NCBI GenBank assembly: GCA_036520615.1
Contig: DATDJI010000028.1
Span: 1-64,000 of the forward strand
Origin: CAMCXE01 sp036520615
GTDB taxonomy: Bacteria; Pseudomonadota; Gammaproteobacteria; Pseudomonadales; Cellvibrionaceae
Reading direction: 5' to 3'
Length of the DNA: 64,000 bases
Below, piece after piece: positions 54,620 to 62,234 of the stretch. The stretch's first letter is position 1. Every line of letters begins with the position of its first letter. Made by a program: the position numbers and the translations under genes. The notes below the pieces were generated by a model. The model made no database searches. It was given only the letters and a program-made list of their open reading frames with translations, and was not told where the DNA came from.

Positions 54620-55435
54620 TCAGTTGGCCTTTTGCGCTTTGGTTGAAGTGCACGCGCTGGGTTCTTCAAAGCCATAACGGGACAAAAGAGCACGGGCAGG
54701 GGCTGTGCCTATGTAACTGGCAAAGCGGTGGGCGAGGGGTTTTTTTTCCGCCCGTTTGGTAACGATCAATGCTTGTTCCAACGGGCTATGTAGGCTTTTA
54801 GGGATTAGCCAATAACTGCCTTTGCTGGACAGCGCAGGGCTTAGCGCCAACGCCAGCGCAATTATCCCCACTTGGGCGTTGCCGGTTTGTACGAACTGCG
54901 CGGTTTCGCTAATACTCTCGCCGTACACCAGCTTAGCCTCCAGGCTTTGCCACTTACCACTCGCCTGCAACGCCTCCTTCGCGCGCTTGCCATAAGGCGC
55001 ATGGGCCGGGTTGGCAATGGCAATGTGGGTAATTGCATTATTAGTGAGAAAATCCAGCGTCAAATCTGCTGGTTTGAGGCTCGCACTCCAAAGTGCCAAA
55101 CGCCCACAGCCATAACCAATAACGGCAGAGCCTGCAAATCCCTTGGCAGCAAGCTCTGTGGTTAACTCTTTATCGGCTGAAAAGAACAGATCGTAAGGCG
55201 CGCCCTGTTGAACCTGCGTGAAAAATTTACCCGACGAGCCATAGCTCACGGTCACCTCGTCTTTCGGATGTGTCTGTTTAAACGCAGTGATAATTTCATC
55301 CAAGGCGAATTTAAGGTCAGAGGCGGCGGCTATGCTAATTCCCTCGGCGCCTGCGCCATCGCTTACAAGGCTTATGGCCATAGTTGCCAATAACAGTCGC
55401 AAAACGCGCAGGCCCAGCAAACCCGTTTTAAGCAT
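54620..55435 (-). CDS. modA: Molybdate-binding periplasmic protein ModA
   Basis: 271 residues. Signal peptide LLLATMAISLVSDGAGA, then the mature ISIAAASDLKFALDEI and VSYGSSGKFFTQVQQGAPYDLFFSAD, which contain the oxyanion-binding serines of the ModA family. C-terminal RFASYIGTAPARALLSRYGF is also typical. First gene of modABC; no modE repressor or molybdenum-cofactor riboswitch was recognised upstream. Confidence 0.96.
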   Translation of the reverse strand: MLKTGLLGLRVLRLLLATMAISLVSDGAGAEGISIAAASDLKFALDEIITAFKQTHPKDEVTVSYGSSGKFFTQVQQGAPYDLFFSADKELTTELAAKGFAGSAVIGYGCGRLALWSASLKPADLTLDFLTNNAITHIAIANPAHAPYGKRAKEALQASGKWQSLEAKLVYGESISETAQFVQTGNAQVGIIALALALSPALSSKGSYWLIPKSLHSPLEQALIVTKRAEKKPLAHRFASYIGTAPARALLSRYGFEEPSACTSTKAQKAN

Positions 55436-56380
55436 AATAAATTCCTCTTTTTGGATTATTTTGTAAACGCCCAGCGCAGCAACTATACCTTGCCGCTGAT
55501 CCGGCCCAAAGCCTTATTCTTAAAGCCTTTTGTAGCTTAACCACAGCGTAAATCGCCCCGGGCGAGGTTTTGGCACAATGCTACACAGCGTGGGATTTTG
55601 GCATTAAGCATTGTGATAATGCGGCAATGTATTTAAAGATTTCGGTGACTCATTACGTTTTTAAGGGTTTACAGTGAATTTTCGTAGGCTGTTATGGTTG
55701 TTTTTGCCTAATTTTTTGGCTGGGCCCGCGATTTCGAATGGTGTTATCTATTTTCAACAAAATAAGCGCTTTTAATCCGACTAACGAGCCACAATTCACC
55801 GAAGGGCTCCGCCTATAAATGGTGGATTAATTTTTTTAATATCCTATGCCGGCATCGGCTCAGTTTAACTGCTAAAGCTATTTGCTAGATTCTCACCAAC
55901 CTAACCTATCCAAAATCAAGCCAATATTCTGTTTTTTATCATTGGCAAACTACAACCTGTGCTTGTGTAACCTTAAGCAATCACTAACTCTGCAAAAATT
56001 CAGCGCGGCAGATATCGGGTAAACGCCTGCTCGCTTGATGGAAAAAAATGGTGCGTACTTAACCTATTAAATCTGTCGCGCCCTGGGTCAGGTGCGCTTT
56101 GATTATACATTGGGCCATATTTATGTGATAAAACTGCGCAGGGATAAGGTATTGAGTTATAAATGATCAGGTAGTTAACCGAACGAATCCGTGGGTATTT
56201 CCGCTTTAAAAAAGGATTTTTTGCAAAAATAATAGATGCTTTAAAGACTCTCGCCGCATAAACAACAGGCAAGAAGATTTTATAGCAGATTGTGGCATAA
56301 GAGCTGCTAAGGCTGAGGCACACAATGATGTGTCGTAAAGGTGCAGGGCGCAAAAACGTATATTGCCTGAGGGCTGTTGT
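55436..56380. other. Divergent intergenic region, modA / CheA-like kinase
   Basis: 945 bp. The longest frame (56000-56353 minus, 117 codons) is not supported by a ribosome-binding site or protein-like composition. A short GC-rich palindrome CGCCCCGGGCG lies near 55553-55563. No ModE-type operator (TATAT-N-TATA class) was recognised by eye. Confidence 0.35.
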
Positions 56381-58495
56381 GTGCTAGCTACTGTATTTGG
56401 TAAATATAAAACACTAGTTATTTCAATAGCGTTATTTTTACTGTTAGATGCCTCTGTATTAGGGGTAAATTTTTACACGTCATTTCAAATCGCGGCGGAT
56501 GCTAAAACCGTAAACCTCGCTGGACGCCAGCGCATGTTGTCGCAGCGCATGGTTAAATCTCTACTTGAGGTTGAAAAATCGCTAGCGCAAGGCCAATCTG
56601 CGCAACAGTATCTCAATGAATTATTGCAAGCCGCACAAATATTTGGCCAAACGCTTAGTGCTTTTGAGCAGGGCGGAACGGCAACGGGCGTGCAAGGTGA
56701 AGCGGTTTTGTTAGCGCCAATTAAACCCGGTGCTGGCCGCGATGCCTTAATAGAAGCTAAAGAGCTATGGCAGCCGCTTAAGCAATTAATTGCGCAGATT
56801 TTAACGCAAAAAACCCCCGAAAATATTAACCAATCCGTAAGCCTCTCTATGGATTATGCGCGCACTAATAACCTGCAATTACTTAATTTAATGAATTGGG
56901 TCACGCTGGATTTAGAGCGCGTTGCAGGCGCTAAGGCAACGCAGCTGAGGTTAATTCAGTCGGTGGCTATTGTGCTGGCTATCCTAAATTTCATATTAAT
57001 TTTGTACCATTTTTTAGGTCAATTGCGCCGTAGTGATCGAGCATTAGATGCAGCGCGCAAAGAGATGCAGCATATTCTTAGCACCGTAAATGAAGGACTT
57101 TTTTTATTGGACAGTGATCTGCGTATGGGCTCGCAGCACTCGGCAAAATTAGAGCAGATGTTTTGCACGCAGCCAGGTGCGGTGGTTAGCGAAAACTGTT
57201 ATTTCGGCGATTTTCTGCGAGAGCGAGTGCGGCCGAAAGACCTAGAAACTGCACAGCGATTTGTCAATTTGTTGTTCAAAAAAAATATTAAATCCAGTTT
57301 GATTGGTGACTTAAATCCGCTCACTAAAGTAGAAATTAATATCGCCGAGGAGGGCGGTGGTTTTACCACTAAATATATGCATTTTGATTTTTGCCGTGTT
57401 TTGAATGAGGGTGCGATCAAACAGGTATTGGTTACGGTTACCGACGTTAGCAAAGAGGTTTTGCTCGGTAAAAAGCTAGATGAATCTAGGGCTGAAAATG
57501 CTCAGCAAATTGAAATGCTGACAGGAATTCTGCACGCCAATCCCTATGTATTAAGATTATTTATTCAAAGTGCCTTTGATTCATTTAATCGTATTAATGA
57601 GCTGTTTCGCTTGCAGGATAAATCCTCAATCGGCATCGATCGCAAGCTGCGCGATATTTTTGTCGAAATTCATAACTTCAAAGCCGAAGCTGCAAGCTTA
57701 TCTTTGAGCAGCGTAGCAAGCCTTGCTCACGAGCTGGAGTCAACAATACAAAATTTATTAGACCAGCCTGTGGTAAACGGCGCGGATTTGTTTGGCGCCA
57801 TTGTACTGCTGGAAAAATTAATTTATTACATAGAAGGCATAGAAGCGCTGATGGAAAAGGTCGCGCGGCTTTCTGCTGCCCAGGCGGAACCGACCACTGT
57901 CCCGCTCCCGGCAACTAGGGGGCGTTGGCAGCATTTACACACGTTGGCGCAGGTGCTTGCGCAACGGCACAAGAAAAAATTAGTGTTGCATTTAACCGGC
58001 TTTAACGAAATAGATATGATATCAGGGCAGGCGCGGCTAATTAATGACATGTGTTTGCAGTTTATTCGCAATGCAGTTGTGCACGGCATTGAACAGCCGC
58101 AAATGCGCGTGTTGTGTAAAAAAGCTGAGGTGGGCCGAATAGATTTAAATTTAATTCGCTTAGCCGATGGCGGTATTGAATTGCAAGTGCGCGACGATGG
58201 CCGCGGCGTGGATTACGATAAAATCCGCAACCAGGCTATTTCCATGGGGCTTGCTAAAGCGGATGAATTGCGCCAATGGAATAATAAACAAATAATCGGT
58301 TTGATGTTTAAACCTGGCTTTACCACCGCTGATGACTCTTCAGGCGATGCTGGGCGGGGAATTGGTATGGATGTGATTATTTCCCGTGTGCAGCGCATGA
58401 AAGGCTCAATTAAAATTGCCAGTCGCAGTGGCCAAGCCTGCCAATTTATCGTGACTTTACCTGGCGTTTACGCAGTTAAATCGAAGGCTGCATAA
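56381..58495 (+). CDS. Membrane-bound CheA-like hybrid: type IV pilus MCP-type sensor, PAS-like, Hpt and HATPase
   Basis: 704 residues from the GTG at 56381, 7 nt after GAGGG (a TTG at 56363 is possible but has no such spacing). Transmembrane helix 1 lies around 8-30; the periplasmic part has the PilJ/NarX-type N-terminal motif NLAGRQRMLSQRMVKSLLEVEKSL; helix 2 lies around 187-212. A PAS-like region (about 230-370) follows. The Hpt domain has the phosphorylatable His431 in EIHNFKAEAASLSL. The CheA-type ATPase has the N box FIRNAVVHGIEQP (about 562), DDGRGVDYDKIR and GDAGRGIGMDVIISRVQ. It ends right after the ATPase, with no CheW-like domain. First gene of a three-gene phosphorelay operon. Confidence 0.88.
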   Translation: MLATVFGKYKTLVISIALFLLLDASVLGVNFYTSFQIAADAKTVNLAGRQRMLSQRMVKSLLEVEKSLAQGQSAQQYLNELLQAAQIFGQTLSAFEQGGTATGVQGEAVLLAPIKPGAGRDALIEAKELWQPLKQLIAQILTQKTPENINQSVSLSMDYARTNNLQLLNLMNWVTLDLERVAGAKATQLRLIQSVAIVLAILNFILILYHFLGQLRRSDRALDAARKEMQHILSTVNEGLFLLDSDLRMGSQHSAKLEQMFCTQPGAVVSENCYFGDFLRERVRPKDLETAQRFVNLLFKKNIKSSLIGDLNPLTKVEINIAEEGGGFTTKYMHFDFCRVLNEGAIKQVLVTVTDVSKEVLLGKKLDESRAENAQQIEMLTGILHANPYVLRLFIQSAFDSFNRINELFRLQDKSSIGIDRKLRDIFVEIHNFKAEAASLSLSSVASLAHELESTIQNLLDQPVVNGADLFGAIVLLEKLIYYIEGIEALMEKVARLSAAQAEPTTVPLPATRGRWQHLHTLAQVLAQRHKKKLVLHLTGFNEIDMISGQARLINDMCLQFIRNAVVHGIEQPQMRVLCKKAEVGRIDLNLIRLADGGIELQVRDDGRGVDYDKIRNQAISMGLAKADELRQWNNKQIIGLMFKPGFTTADDSSGDAGRGIGMDVIISRVQRMKGSIKIASRSGQACQFIVTLPGVYAVKSKAA

Positions 58496-58497
58496 TA

Positions 58498-58887
58498 ATG
58501 GAGCGGTTTAATAAACCCAAACGCATTTATTCGATGATGGTCGTAGATGATTCCAGTGTTATTCGCCGCAAAATAGAGCGTGCCGCCGAAGGTGCTTTTT
58601 TTCGTGTCGTGGCTACGGCCGGCTGCGGTAAAGAAGCTTTAATAGCGTTCGATAAATTCCATCCAGAACTAGTTACGATGGATATTACGATGCCGCACAT
58701 GGATGGCATCGCCTGTATCGAGAGACTTATCGCTAAAGAAGCGGACTTGCGTATTTTGGTTGTTTCCGCATTGGCGGATAAGGCTACCGGTATTGAAGCG
58801 TTGGAAAAAGGCGCGCGGGGATTTTTAAGCAAACCGTTTACGCAAAAGCAGTTAAACGACGCGCTCTGCGAATTAGTAGAGGATTAA
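58498..58887 (+). CDS. Single-domain CheY-like response regulator
   Basis: 129 residues, receiver domain only. Acidic pocket VVDDSS, phosphoacceptor in TMDITMPHMDG (Asp61), conserved Ser in VVSALAD and Lys in FLSKPFTQ are all present. Starts 2 nt after the kinase stop. With no output domain it must act by protein contact or as a phosphate carrier. Partner of the upstream kinase and downstream CheX-like protein. Confidence 0.94.
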   Translation: MERFNKPKRIYSMMVVDDSSVIRRKIERAAEGAFFRVVATAGCGKEALIAFDKFHPELVTMDITMPHMDGIACIERLIAKEADLRILVVSALADKATGIEALEKGARGFLSKPFTQKQLNDALCELVED

Positions 58888-58889
58888 AT

Positions 58890-59339
58890 ATGACCGAAGA
58901 GGCGTTGCAGGTATTTATAGAAGGCGTATTGAATTATTTCCGTCATACAGCAGATAAGGGAGTAAAAGTAGGTTCGCCTTATTTGGCTGAAGATATTGAA
59001 CCAATTATGCACGATTTTACCGGTATTATCGGCGTCTCGGGCCCTTATCGCGGTTCAGTTTATTTTTCTGCACCTAAATTATTGCTGACACATTTATTGT
59101 TGGCCCTCGGCGAGGTAGATACTTCAGCGGAGAATATTTTGGATTTAGTCGGCGAGGTGGCTAATACTATTTCTGGCAATGCGCGTAAAAGTTTCGGGCG
59201 CGAATTTTTAATTTCCGTTCCAGTTATGATTGAAGGCGTCATAGATAAACTCTACACACCCAAACACACGCGTTGTTTTGTTATTCCCGTGTATTGGAAA
59301 TCCTACGCAGCTACCGTCGTGGTTTGTTTGGAACATTAA
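58890..59339 (+). CDS. CheX-like CheY-P phosphatase
   Basis: 149 residues of the CheC/CheX/FliY fold. The active-site helix DLVGEVANTISGNARKSFG carries the Glu and Asn (ExxN) that insert into a phosphorylated receiver; CheX has one such helix, CheC two, and this protein has one. FTGIIGVSGPYRGSVYFSAP is the typical early strand region. Starts 2 nt after the receiver gene, so it most likely dephosphorylates that receiver. Confidence 0.9.
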   Translation: MTEEALQVFIEGVLNYFRHTADKGVKVGSPYLAEDIEPIMHDFTGIIGVSGPYRGSVYFSAPKLLLTHLLLALGEVDTSAENILDLVGEVANTISGNARKSFGREFLISVPVMIEGVIDKLYTPKHTRCFVIPVYWKSYAATVVVCLEH

Positions 59340-59361
59340 AGCGCGCTACCATAGCGCTTTT
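59338..59361 (+). terminator. Probable terminator of the kinase-receiver-phosphatase operon
   Basis: AAAGCGC (59338-59344) can pair with GCGCTTT (59354-59360), followed by TTTTG; an alternative GCGCTA/TAGCGC pairing exists in the same place. Directly after the cheX-like stop and before the next gene. Moderate strength. Confidence 0.55.
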
Positions 59362-59372
59362 GTTGCCTCATT

Positions 59373-59915
59373 ATGACTCTCGAAAAAACACCTGATTCAT
59401 CGCCTGCCGCCATAACAAATTCTGATGCATCACCGCATGATTTTTACGCATTTATCGACAGCTGCGTGGAGCGCTTGGAAGTAAAACAAGCGTCTCTTTT
59501 ATCCCGCTACGCCATGGGCCGCCATGCGCGCTGGTGGTTCGACCCTGCATCGAGCCTGTTGGCGCTCTACAATGACCCCAAAGTAAAAATAGATGTGCAG
59601 GCACAGGTTGTCGTATTGGGTAGCTTTGCTCCTGAGGAGAGTACCTGGCTGTGGGGTTTTGCCAACTCAACGCTTAAGCCAGAGCAACAGGCGGAGTCTT
59701 CCGCCGTCAAGAACCTCGCCGAGCGTTTTGGCGTGGAAGATTTTAGCCAGTTGCAGTCTTTTGAAATAGATCCGGGCATGGCCTGGGAGCTGGCCGCCAT
59801 GGCCTGTGAGGTGCTTAATTTACAGGGCGTGTATCGCACCAGCGGCAGTTTAAACCAGCATCAATGGTTCTTAGGCCTGCTCAGTATCGAGGAAAATATT
59901 CCTCCCACCCAGTGA
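59373..59915 (+). CDS. DUF6882-type hypothetical protein
   Basis: 180 residues. Features seen in DUF6882 proteins: HARWWFDPASSLLALYND, VVVLGSFAPEESTWLWGFAN, MAWELAAMACEVLNLQGVYR. These Trp-rich segments are characteristic, but the family has no assigned function. Starts 33 bp after the cheX-like stop, with a possible terminator between. It lies 74 bp upstream of jetA in the same direction; whether it belongs to the Wadjet operon is unknown. Confidence 0.75.
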   Translation: MTLEKTPDSSPAAITNSDASPHDFYAFIDSCVERLEVKQASLLSRYAMGRHARWWFDPASSLLALYNDPKVKIDVQAQVVVLGSFAPEESTWLWGFANSTLKPEQQAESSAVKNLAERFGVEDFSQLQSFEIDPGMAWELAAMACEVLNLQGVYRTSGSLNQHQWFLGLLSIEENIPPTQ

Positions 59916-59989
59916 AAGAAGTGAAGGGTGCCGCCAACCAAGCAGTTGCCTTTATGTATAATGCGCCGCTTCTTAGGAGCGGCCCTGTC

Positions 59990-61426
59990 ATGTTCTTTGT
60001 CGATTCACGCGCCCAATTTTTTAAACCCCTCACTACCAAATACCGCGCCCAGGTTGCCGAGTGTTTGTGCCTAATTCATCAGCGCCTGTACGGTGCCGCC
60101 GCTGAGTATGGCCAAGCTTTAAACCGCGACCAAGTGCTGGATATTTTTGAAGAGGCTCTGGCGCGCTCACCGGTATTAGAAGGTGAAGATTCCGAGCAAG
60201 AGCAGCGCTTTAAAAGTCTGCGCGAACAGGCGCGCTGGATTTTACAAATACTGTTGGAAAACGGCTGGCTCGATAAACACGTCGATCCTGCCAGTCTGCA
60301 AACTACCTATCCGTTTACCCGTTCCGGGCGCTTATTTGCCGCACCTTTAGTAGAAGCCGAGCGGCGCATTTCGCGTACACGCCATCGCAATACACGCAAT
60401 ACATTAAACGCATTGGAGGCGTTTTTAAGTCGAGGCGAAATTCACGATTTGTTGGATGCCTGGGATTTTTCTGAGCGCATTATTAGCGATTTCACCGACG
60501 TGATTAGTGAGCTGGAAGAGCGCAAACGTGAATTGGTACGCGAGGCAGAAACACAATTATTAGTGCAGCAGGCCACCGAACAATTTTTTGATTTTATGGA
60601 AAAGCGCTTTCAACCGGATTTATCGGTGCGCTTAACTGCTGACAGCGTGGAAAAACACCGCGATCGTATCGCCAGTGTACTGACAAAAATTCGCCGCAAA
60701 GATAAAACCTTTAAACAAGACGCTGAGCGCAAATTACGCCATGTATTGCCCGAATTAATTGATCAACATGCTTCTATTTTATGGCATTTGCTCGACACGA
60801 TCGAGCAGCGCATGCACAACGCGGCTGAAATAATGTTGCCTGCTCTACGTCAAGCATTACAGGGTTTTACCAAGCGCGCAGATATTATTATTCGTCAATT
60901 GGGTTATTTAACTTCTAGCCGCGATGATAAATGGGTGCGCACCTGCGATGTATTATTAAAATTACCACCCGAGGAATGTGCAAGGCGCTTGGAATTAGCT
61001 GGCAATGCTATGGCATCAGCACAATTAGGTTTAATTGACCCGGCACAAATTAAGCTAGGCCAAAAACGCCGCGAGCGCTCGGTCAGTACCTATATCGAAG
61101 AGCCCGAAATGCTCGACTCTGGCGCTCACCGTGAACTAATGGTACAAACTTTATTAGATCAGGCATTTTTAATTAATAATAAAACCCTGCGTACATATAT
61201 CGGCGAAGCCTTAAAAGAAAAAAATACCATTCACACTAAAGATCTTCCTATCGAAACTGCCCAGGATTTATTGCATTTGGCTTATATTATTGAACTTGCC
61301 TCCACCACGAACCAAAGCTCCGATTTTCGCTTTGTGGTGAAGTACAACCAGCAAACCTATTCCAACAGTTATTTTGACCAAGCGGATGATTTTACGCTGT
61401 CATTGGAGATGCGCCATGATGCTTAA
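59990..61426 (+). CDS. jetA: Wadjet anti-plasmid system protein JetA (kleisin-like, MukF/MksF-related)
   Basis: 478 residues. Begins MFFVDSRAQFFKPLTTKYRA, the characteristic start of the DUF5716-type JetA family; an N-terminal winged-helix region (about 20-130) is followed by long helical segments (EAERRISRTRHRNTRNTLNALEAF and SELEERKRELVREAETQLLVQQATEQFFDF) and a C-terminal helical region, as expected for a kleisin that bridges SMC heads. The ATG at 59990 is chosen; TAGGAG sits 10 nt upstream and TATAAT lies at 59957-59962, although without a good -35. JetABCD recognises and cleaves closed-circular plasmids by DNA extrusion. Overlaps jetB by 11 nt. Confidence 0.85.
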   Translation: MFFVDSRAQFFKPLTTKYRAQVAECLCLIHQRLYGAAAEYGQALNRDQVLDIFEEALARSPVLEGEDSEQEQRFKSLREQARWILQILLENGWLDKHVDPASLQTTYPFTRSGRLFAAPLVEAERRISRTRHRNTRNTLNALEAFLSRGEIHDLLDAWDFSERIISDFTDVISELEERKRELVREAETQLLVQQATEQFFDFMEKRFQPDLSVRLTADSVEKHRDRIASVLTKIRRKDKTFKQDAERKLRHVLPELIDQHASILWHLLDTIEQRMHNAAEIMLPALRQALQGFTKRADIIIRQLGYLTSSRDDKWVRTCDVLLKLPPEECARRLELAGNAMASAQLGLIDPAQIKLGQKRRERSVSTYIEEPEMLDSGAHRELMVQTLLDQAFLINNKTLRTYIGEALKEKNTIHTKDLPIETAQDLLHLAYIIELASTTNQSSDFRFVVKYNQQTYSNSYFDQADDFTLSLEMRHDA

Positions 61427-62141
61427 ACAGTGGCTAGCAGAGCGCCTAAGCAGTCTGCAAATATCGGCAGATGATTTTTCTGAAATTGTTATTCGGTTGT
61501 TGGATTACGGCGTGCTCTGTCGCGATGAAAGCCAAATAGAACAAAAACTTTACGATCGGTTTATTCAATGTGAAGCGCTGGTGGAGGATTATTTAAGTGT
61601 GCTTGCCATTCGCGTACAGCACGATAGACGTTTTGCTTTTGTGCGCGCTTATCCGCCCGGAGCTTGTGTGCCGGATATGCAAGATGACGAACATACACCG
61701 TTTAATGGTGGATTGCGTGCGCGGTTAAACCAAATGGAAGTCGCTTTGATTTTAGTTTCACGCATTGAATACGCCAAACAATTGCGCGAAGCTCGCGTGG
61801 ATGAAAACGGGTGTGTATTAGTTTCAATGGAAGCCTTATCCATTGCGTTTACCAATTTACTCAAACGCACCCTGCCGGAAAATATTACCGAACGGCGCGC
61901 TTTATTCCGCCGTTTGCGTCAGCTGCGGTTATTAAGTTATCAGCAAGAAGAAGATCTAGAAAATCCAGAAAGTTATTTACGCATTCGCCCGGCCATTACC
62001 AGTATGGTAAGCGACGATGCCTTAGCGGCGCTGGCTAACGAAGACGAGCTTGCGCAGTTTGATGCGCCTGCTTCTGAAGATGATACAGTGGAAGCGGTGG
62101 AAACAACTTCGATACGCGATCAATCGAGCTTGTTTAATTAG
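61416..62141 (+). CDS. jetB: Wadjet system protein JetB (DUF4194-type, MksE/kite-like)
   Basis: 241 residues. Two winged-helix-like regions: MLKQWLAERLSSLQISADDFSEIVIRLLDYGVLC at the start and ITERRALFRRLRQLRLLSYQQEEDLENPESYLRIRPAITSMVSDDAL near the end, the DUF4194 hallmark. The C-terminal about 25 residues are acidic. The ATG at 61416 overlaps the jetA stop by 11 nt and follows GGAG. It functions as the kite subunit with JetA and the SMC-like JetC. Confidence 0.87.
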   Translation: MMLKQWLAERLSSLQISADDFSEIVIRLLDYGVLCRDESQIEQKLYDRFIQCEALVEDYLSVLAIRVQHDRRFAFVRAYPPGACVPDMQDDEHTPFNGGLRARLNQMEVALILVSRIEYAKQLREARVDENGCVLVSMEALSIAFTNLLKRTLPENITERRALFRRLRQLRLLSYQQEEDLENPESYLRIRPAITSMVSDDALAALANEDELAQFDAPASEDDTVEAVETTSIRDQSSLFN

Positions 62142-62170
62142 AGATTATCAGCAGCAACAATCAATACCAA

Positions 62171-62200
62171 ACCCAGTGTATATATTCTGTAGGCCTGGGT
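62171..62200 (+). other. Hairpin with T-rich tail between jetB and jetC
   Basis: ACCCAG (62171-62176) pairs with CTGGGT (62195-62200), followed by a T-rich run (ATTTCTTTTATTTTT). It lies in the 93-bp gap inside the operon; it could lower jetC expression relative to jetAB. The 18-nt loop makes it a weak candidate. Confidence 0.35.
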
Positions 62201-62234
62201 ATTTCTTTTATTTTTAACGAATTGAAATTAACTC

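Noticed and set aside
56000..56353. 117-codon minus-strand frame between modA and the kinase gene
   Set aside because: Composition is not protein-like, no ribosome-binding site, and it lies in an AT-rich promoter region.
55436..56380. Molybdenum-cofactor riboswitch or ModE operator upstream of modA
   Set aside because: No recognisable conserved structure or operator by eye.
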